Shown: positions 57,631 through 64,000 of the stretch, one piece after another
Layout: each line of letters begins with the position of its first letter
Numbering within the stretch: the first letter of the stretch is position 1
NCBI RefSeq assembly: GCF_000002425.4
Contig: NC_037271.1
Coordinates: 186,001 to 250,000 of the forward strand
Length of the DNA: 64,000 bases
Source of the DNA: Physcomitrium patens
Taxonomy: Eukaryota > Streptophyta > Bryopsida > Funariales > Funariaceae
Reading direction: 5' to 3'
Notes under the pieces: generated by a model
The model's database searches: none
What the model was told of the DNA's origin: nothing
The model's input: the letters and a program-made list of their open reading frames with translations, nothing else
Program-made: the position numbers and the translations under genes

Positions 57631-58480
57631 ACGGGCTCTATTGATTGTTGCAATGATCTCAACTCACTTGGAGGAGGAGCATGAATTGGTTTTATTGTGC
57701 AAAGGTTATGCTTATAGAGTGGGTAGAAAACCTAGTTTCTGTTGAACATTAATTAAAGAACCTAGTGAAATAGATGAATCATCCATCGGGCACTGAATTG
57801 AGGAGGTAGGATGGATGATTTAGTTGAGAAAAGTGGTTACGTAAGAAATGTTGCTCCAAATCTAAAATAACATCAATTTCTATAACCATCCATACATTCC
57901 TCCTGACAGTCGAATATAAATCGTTTGTAATCTCATCTCCCATAAATCTCTTATTCCACTCACTTGTCTTTCTTCCATCTCATGATACCATCATGTAATA
58001 CTGCATTGCCTTGACGGACTGCACATATCCATTCACTATGTTCCCATCACTAGATATAAATCTTTACACTGATAATACATTCCAAAACTAATCATTTCTT
58101 CTACATTCTTTTCCACGCATCTAATTCTATCCATCTCTTATATGGATGTCCTTCATTATTCAACCATTACAGCCAATATGACACAACATCATCCCTGATA
58201 ATTGAACCACATCTATATCTTCGGTCATCGGTTTTCAATCTGTCAAACGAAACTCAATATTCATGAATTTGATTTCTCATTCAACAACATAGAGATCCAA
58301 TTTCTATTTCCTTTCACAATATTCTTGCTCTACGTTTGTTCAACAATCAGAATGGATCCCAATCTCTCGACTCTGGAGTTACTATAAAAGAAAAAAAAAT
58401 GAAGGAAAGAAAAGAAAAGAAAAATATATGTTCTTTTCTTTTCTTTCCTTCATTCCTCCTCCGATACTTCCATTGACTCT
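57631..58480 (-). repeat. Probable 3' region of a second coiled-coil-ORF gypsy copy
   Basis: No ORF. The sequence lies just downstream, on the minus strand, of the coiled-coil relic at 58.5-58.95 kb, and by eye resembles the inverted 40.3-40.6 kb region in places. The assignment is tentative. Confidence 0.35.
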
Positions 58481-58489
58481 CTCCGTGAT

Positions 58490-58960
58490 TAGGCTGAGAA
58501 GTCTTCATCGTATTCTAAATCCAATTCATGAACTTGGGCCTCCAATTGCAGAATCCTGACAACCTGGTTGCTCCCAATTGGTGCTGCTGTTGCCTCACCT
58601 TCTCCTTCAATTCACCGATTGTTGAAACTCGTGGGGCAGACATCCATGACCGACCAATATTGGCTGAGTCACTTTCCAATTTTGTGACTACAGTAGCTTT
58701 CCAAGTTCCTATTTCTGCCTGTAACTCTTCCATTTCAATCCAATATATTGGTCAACCAATATCCTCTTTTTTTCCTGTTCCAATTTGGCTACCTTCTCTC
58801 ATGCTACTTCCAACAGATGCTTTGCCTCTTCCCGTCCTAGAAGCCATGCCTTGCGATTTTGGAATAGTTCTTGCTTTTTACTTTCTAGTACAGTTCGAGT
58901 ATTTTTTTTTTTGTATTGTCCCAGATGTAATGAGAATCTGCTTGGTAGCATCATTTTCAT
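58490..58960 (-). pseudogene. Coiled-coil ORF relic homologous to 39.4-39.9 kb
   Basis: Minus-strand pieces read LLGREEAKHLL, EKVAKLEQEKKRILVDQY, ELQAEIGTWKATVVTKLESD, SAPRVSTIGELKEKVRQQQ, then after a frameshift VVRILQLEAQVHELDLEYDE. Segment by segment this matches the plus-strand coiled coil (EKAELLAQEKLVLSDQY; LKLEAQVCELGEYNEDL) downstream of the gypsy pol at 38 kb. It is a second family member in opposite orientation, with pol missing. At least one stop and one frameshift are present. Confidence 0.65.
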
Positions 58961-59620
58961 GGAGCTCAAGTCTTGTCTTTTTTGTGTTGTCCCAGGTTTA
59001 GTGGAAATCTGCTTAGTAGCATCTTTTTTACAGAGCTTGAGACTCGTTCGACCAAGTTTATAGATTTTCTTGTCTCACTTTGATAAGCACTCATGGAACC
59101 ATAGCCGCGGCTAAACTTGGTTACTCCTTAGTTACCACTATCAAATGTGGCCAAAAGAGAAACTCCATCTTTGTACTACAACCAACAACTTCATTAAAAG
59201 TTTCTATTCCCATGAAGGACGCATTGAACAAAGGGCACATCGGAGTTCCATGGTAGCAATAATGCCCTTACAGCATCAGATTCATTCTTTTCTACACCCT
59301 AAACCCTAAACCCTCCTCCTCCCCCCCTCCCTCCTCTTCCTTCACGTCCAAGTGACGACAAAGAAGCAACTAACACTCAATGCATGTGCTCAGTTTGATC
59401 CTCTTACTCCCCTCCACACAACGACAGACAAGCAACAAACATTCAGTGCCCGGTGCCCAATTTCACCCTATACACCAGAAAAAAAAGAAAGAAAATTCGA
59501 ATGATGCATGGTGGGAGAGGAAGGGAGTGAGACACCGGAGCAAGGAACTGGGACAGGGACTCGCAGTGGAACTGTGACTCGCACCCTCACAATGGGAGTG
59601 TGGATTAGATACAACACTAG
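58961..59620. other. Spacer with teloboxes
   Basis: 59297-59316 holds ACCCTAAACCCTAAACCCTC. No gene is supported. Confidence 0.45.
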
Positions 59621-59629
59621 TTAGCAGAC

Positions 59630-59875
59630 CTCAGTGTGGATCTCAGTTTTGATACAAGTCCCAATTCTACGAGTCCCAGACTTGGCATGAATTCCACTCC
59701 CAACGCGAGTCTCAGTCCTACGAGTCCTAGTCCCAATAAGAATCGCAGTTCTGTGAATTTCAGTCTCGACGCAAGTTTCGATCCTACGAGCCTTGATCCT
59801 AGCGCGAGTCTTCCTAGTCCCATGACTCTCAGTCCCGACGTGAGTCCCAGTTCAGCACAAGTTTCTAAATTCTGA
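59630..59875. repeat. Degenerate GAGTCCCAG-type minisatellite
   Basis: Short units such as CTACGAGTCC, CCCAACGCGAGTCTCAGTCC and TCCCGACGTGAGTCCCAG recur about every 12-18 bases. The resulting Ser/Pro/Asn-rich 79-codon plus frame is a by-product. Confidence 0.6.
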
Positions 59876-59879
59876 ATTA

Positions 59880-60105
59880 AAATTTCTTGAATTCCTTTGA
59901 ACTTCTTGAATTCTTTGTCTCTATAGACCAAGTTTGTATTTATTCTTTATTTTATTTTTTTTTTGATGTTAGATAAATCCTATTTTAAATAATTATAACA
60001 CTGACGTGAAAAAGTATTGGAGTGAAATGTACTTAGTTGCATGTGTAGTGATGATCTCCAAATATGAAAGTATTGTATTCAGACTCACAATCGTAACCAA
60101 GTAAC
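59880..60105. other. Short spacer
   Basis: AT-rich, nothing recognised. Confidence 0.4.
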
Positions 60106-60106
60106 G

Positions 60107-60560
60107 TATTGAGGACAAGGTGAAGTTGTGATGTGAGAAGAGGTGAGGCGAGGTGAGCCAGACTCCAAGCTCGTAAACCTGTTCGCATTAGAAGTGAATC
60201 TGTGCTGGATCAAAATTCTTCTACCCTGTGTTGATCTATTTTTCTTTCGAAGTGAAGTTGAGGCATTCTTGGGGTGATTTGAATCGATTTTTTATTTTAT
60301 TTTTTTGTTTTATTTTGTTTTGTTTGGTTTATTTTGTTTATTTTTTAAAGTTAGTAACTGTGCTCCTTCGTTATGTTTAAGGTTGAAGTAGGAGCTTGAA
60401 AGAGAGGGACGTTACATTACTTCACATGTTTCTTATTAGGTCAACTCTTGTCTACTCCACCACTTGCATAATATGTAAAATATTATCGAAAACTCTATAT
60501 GCTTCCATGTTTGTGTTGTGCATGGTTCCCAATTTAATTATTTTATGGATTGTTCAAACC
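60107..60560. repeat. Tandem duplication, upstream-flank copy 1
   Basis: Matches 63447-63900 in direct orientation at an offset of about 3.34 kb: AGCCAGACTCCAAGCTCG, TTTCTTTCGAAGTGAAGTTG, TTCTTATTAGGTCAACTCTT and GCTTCCATGT occur in both in the same order. Confidence 0.85.
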
Positions 60561-60680
60561 TGGTTTAGGATTGAATTTATTTTGGGATGGAATTAGAAGA
60601 TTTGATAACTTTTTGGCTCAATGAACATGGGATTTGTTTTAAACCTCCTCATGGTTTTTGTTTTTCATTCACTACTGTAG

Positions 60681-61924
60681 TTCCTAAACTTGGTAGATTG
60701 CATAAAAAAATCGGCCAACGTAATGATAGGGACAAAACGGTGGGACAAAGCGTGCTGGTCCACAGGCCGTTGAGGTATTCAATTTTTTATAATTTATTTT
60801 GCTTTCAACCTTGGTCACAGCAGCATGTTTGAAAGATGCTCTATACATTACATTGAGGTCTTGTAGGTATTAATGTAATAAGTTTTTGTACTCACGTTAA
60901 ACTTATTTGTGCAAGTTGCGGATTGAAGTTCGAGCAAATTTGAGCATCGGAGTGATAAGCACTACAATCATGGTCCTCCTTGCGAGTGGCAGGTTTACAA
61001 GTGCATCTCAAGCTCATACCATTGTGATTTCACTCTTGAGATGTGATTACTAGTATCGCAATTACCTTTCTGTATTTCTTATTTTCATCATTCAAATGTG
61101 ATTATGGCTTGTCTCCTAAACCTCCATGGTTGGCACGGATTCTTTTTCCAACACTCTTGGTGGCAGCCATGGTGTTGGTCACGTATATTACAAAGGTCGA
61201 TAAGGTGACTACTACGTCATGGTGAATCATCTATTGAATTGTTGTAGTCCAAGCAGACCTTCAGTTTTCATGTAGTCGTCTTCTTTTCAAACTTCTCTCA
61301 TGATTTATTTATTTATGTATTTATTTATTTATTTTAATCTGATTTCGACTTCGTATTCATGCTGTAGGTTATAGATATGGTCGGACCAAGTCTCTGGGAT
61401 GTCTGGAACTCTTCGAGATCAAGCGCAAGTATTTAAGACAACTCGTTCTGATTGAGCAGGTATGCACATGGAGACGTGAAGCTCGAGAACTTTCTCCTAG
61501 GACAACCCAATATACCTGAAGAGAAGAAGTTTTTTCTTGTACATCTCGGGCTCGGTGAGTTTTCAGTATCATTGTGCTACAATTTGATTAGTATGTAGAA
61601 TATGACCAAAAGCCTGATGTATTCTGGTGAGGCTCTCCCTCTCCCTATCATGATCTGTAGTTGCCATTCCTATTTTGTCGGTTGGTGGCGACTGTTTTGC
61701 TTTTGAGCTATATTTTGATTTTGTGTAATTTTCGTACATGCAGTGGAACTATTCGTTATACGAATATGCATGCACATATGGGAAGGACTAGGAGTAGGAA
61801 GGACGACTTGGGATCACTAGCTTACACTTTGGTATTCTTTATGGGGGGATAGTCTTCTTTGGCAAGGTTATCAAGTACTGATCAACTTTGTGGCTAGTAG
61901 CTAATGAGGAAGTGATCAATGTAA

Positions 61925-61957
<33 letters not shown>

Positions 61958-62950
61958 TTTATTTTTTTTATTTTTTTTCTTTCTTCCTTCCTTCTTTCTC
62001 ACTATTTTTTATTTGGAAGTATTCTATATATTTGGTTTTGTAGGGCAACAACAAAGGTTTAGTAGGTGTGAAAGAAGAAAATGACAACTTTTCTTGAAAT
62101 ATTGTGCTATTTCTGCCTGATTCTATTTTTAAATAGACATTTTGGAGATGGTCGCAAACATGAAGTTCAATGAAGAGCCAAATCATGGCAAGCTCGTTCT
62201 ACTCTTCGATTCCATCTTGGATCCTAATCCTACTGTGAGACCCTTAAACACAGACGATGTTGAAAATGTGCATTCTATGACCTTCTTTTGCTTCGTTTTT
62301 CTTGTCCCTACACTAAGGATTCTTTTTTTGAACCTACTCTTCATTTGATCATCATATTAATAAAGCCTTTTGTTTCTAGTATTTCATACAAGTTGGTCAG
62401 AAGAGAGGGCGAATCAGATGTTGAAGAAGATGAGGATGATCAACCAAAGAAAAAGATCCAGTTAGGAATGCCTGGAACTCAATAGATTACAACGTTTACA
62501 ATGCTCGGTGGCCAAATGAAGCAGAGATAAGGCGGCGCAAGCTTTTGTCATTGATGTGGTGTGATGTTGCTCAGTTAGGCATGAGTCCGATCATGTGTGT
62601 ATCGTCAATTTTGACTTTGTTCTCTTGGATGTCGATCAGCGATTCTGATTTTTATGACATGCGTTTACTTTCAGCAAGCAGCCTAAATTCGGACAGACCC
62701 ATTTATTGAACTTTTATTCCTATTTTTGTTTCGACATGCAGATATCACTACGATGTAGTTGATTCTTTGCTTATGGAGCATGTGGAAAAGGGTAATGAAG
62801 ATGGTCTGTATATAAGCAATGTGGCTTCTTGTACAAATCTATGGACTCTGGTTATGGATGCGAGGACAGAATTTACTGCTCAAGTTCATGAACTATCGCA
62901 TGTATTCGCCATCCTCGAATGCATGTGGATTTATTTAGAAATATATTTTG
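60681..62950 (+). pseudogene. MUT9-like (casein kinase 1 group) kinase pseudogene, introns retained
   Basis: Exon-like blocks appear in kinase order, most with splice signals. 60681-60774: ends AGPQAVE at a GT donor. About 60921-61042: HNHGPPCEWQVYK-type text (NHGPPCEWQVY seen). 61371-61430: VIDMVGPSLWDVWNSS. 61460-61554: [20 protein letters not shown], then FFLVHLGL, with GTGAGT. 61744-61874: [20 protein letters not shown], then [11 protein letters not shown]. 62044-62266: KKKMTT, MVANMKFNEEPNHGKLVLLF, PTVRPLNTD. 62380-62485: YFIQVGQKRGR then EEDEDDQPKKKIQLGMPGTQ. 62742-62920: HVEKGNEDGLYISNVASCTN, LVMDARTEFTAQVHELS. These are signatures of plant MUT9-like/photoregulatory kinases, nuclear Ser/Thr kinases that act on histone H3 and light-signalling proteins. 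The glycine-rich loop is unrecognisable, DLG is HLG, and frameshifts and stops occur. The catalytic-loop Asp remains (HGDVK). Kept introns mean a duplicated gene, not a retrocopy. Confidence 0.9.
61929..61957. repeat. (TA)n microsatellite in a pseudogene intron
   Basis: About 14 TA units followed by T-rich and TTCC-rich sequence, between kinase blocks 61744-61874 and 62044-62266. Confidence 0.9.
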
Positions 62951-63026
62951 TGTAAGATTTTACCTGCGGTCTCTCGGAAGGTATTACAGGTTTTCTTTTT
63001 TTTTCTTTTTTTTTCTTTTTTTTTGG

Positions 63027-63057
<31 letters not shown>

Positions 63058-63446
63058 GGATTTTTGTGTTGATGGAGAATGTGGACTTTTTGTTCATGTC
63101 TAAGTTTTCAAGTTTTGTATGATACATTTGTTTTATATATTTTGTTGCTTTGTTCGGGCTGTTGGTCCATTTTGTGTATTTGGCTTTGTTTGTATTTTTT
63201 GGTTTTGTCTCCTATAGAATGTGTCGGTTATTTGTGAAGGGGTGCTGCTTCCCTTGGCTCATATGAAATGATGAAAGCTATTGCAGTCTGAGGTATGCAG
63301 CAGCTAGTAATCTTAAATTGTGGCGTTGAAAATGAGTGGAGGCATGAAAGCAATTGAGAACTGAGCTTCACAATTTGCGAGTGTTGCAAAACCCCTAAAC
63401 CCTGAAACCATAAAACCTTAAACCAGGTTTACCTAGTCCAGTCAAA
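62951..63446. other. 3' flank of the kinase pseudogene
   Basis: The remaining C-terminal kinase-family domain is not found. The stretch holds T-rich sequence, a (TTG)10 run (63028-63057) and a telobox-like CCCCTAAACCCTGAAACC (63391-63408). Confidence 0.5.
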
Positions 63447-63900
63447 GGTGAAGTTGTGATATAAGGCAAGGTGAGCCAGACTCCAAGCTCGAATTCCAAG
63501 CATTGGAGGTGATCTTGCGCTGGATTAAATTTGGTTGTTCTGTGTTGATGTGTTTTTTCTTTCGAAGTGAAGTTGAGGCATTTTTAGGACAATTTGCATT
63601 ATTTTTGTTTTTTTTTTTTTTTGTTTTGTTTTATTTTATTTTATTTTATTTTGATTTTTTGTGTGTGTGTGTGTGTGTGTTTTCTACGGTGAGTGATTGT
63701 ATTCCTTTGTTGTGTTTTAGGTTGAAATAGGAGCTTGAGACAGAGGGACATTACATCACTTTGCATGTTTCTTATTAGGTCAACTCTTGTCTACTCCACC
63801 ACCTGCATAACATGTCAACCTGTGTCTAAAATTCTACATGCTTCCATGTGTGTGTGTATGTGTGTGTGTATGTATGGTTCCCAATTGGCAGAGGTCGATG
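63447..63900. repeat. Tandem duplication, upstream-flank copy 2
   Basis: Direct repeat of 60107-60560. It contains poly-T/(TTTTA)n (63601-63660) and a (GT)10 run (63661-63680) where copy 1 has only T-rich sequence. A second kinase copy probably starts here and runs out of the window. Confidence 0.8.
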
Positions 63901-64000
63901 GATTATATACTAGGCTCAATGAGATGACCAAGGTTGAACAGATGTCATACCATATGATTCTATGATTACACCCAATGTAATCTATTCTAACATAGTCCGG

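Overview
The window is nuclear DNA from a land plant. It is AT-rich, gene-poor and dominated by decayed mobile elements. The evidence is plant-type telomere repeats (CCCTAAA) inside the chromosome, intron-bearing relics of a plant MUT9-like kinase and of a plant telobox Myb protein, Ty3/gypsy elements, and a DUF7869 transposon-type gene. The mix fits a large-genome non-seed plant (bryophyte, lycophyte or fern), but that placement is inference. I see no rRNA, convincing tRNA, CRISPR array or intact long gene.

Layout. 1.76-5.62 kb, minus: a decayed, apparently intronless ORF of about 1,290 codons that I cannot assign. 6.1-12.7 kb: large palindromic (foldback) repeats around a cluster of G-rich minisatellites. 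12.8-15.9 kb, plus: DUF7869 pseudogene. 16-21 kb: anonymous AT-rich DNA with another foldback copy. 21.8-26.7 kb: a less AT-rich island with a roughly 60-bp minisatellite, a possible G-protein-gamma-like pair of exons (minus), other exon-like blocks, and one member of a dispersed duplication. 28.9-29.5 kb: MITE-like element. 30.3-32.7 kb: unidentified exon-like blocks on both strands. 32.7-35.6 kb: direct duplication around interstitial telomere-like arrays. 35.6-41.9 kb, plus: Ty3/gypsy pol remnant with an extra coiled-coil ORF, then a deleted second copy. 42.4-43.6 kb: unknown decayed ORF. 44.65-45.11 kb: complete solo LTR with 5-bp target duplication and perfect heat-shock elements. 45.6-47.4 kb: telobox Myb pseudogene. 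47.55-57.63 kb: a full-length Ty3/gypsy element with 1.35-kb LTRs nested in an older inverted LTR of its own family. 57.6-59.0 kb, minus: another relic of the coiled-coil retroelement ORF. 60.1-64.0 kb: MUT9-like kinase pseudogene with intron positions retained, followed by the start of a tandem second copy.

A common theme is how these sequences died. Several long reading frames carry many in-frame stops but few or no frameshifts, and the two copies of one duplication differ mainly by C/T and G/A changes. This fits transition-driven decay (deamination of methylated cytosine) of silenced DNA. Little here can work together as a living pathway; the window is mostly a record of insertion, nesting, duplication and silencing.
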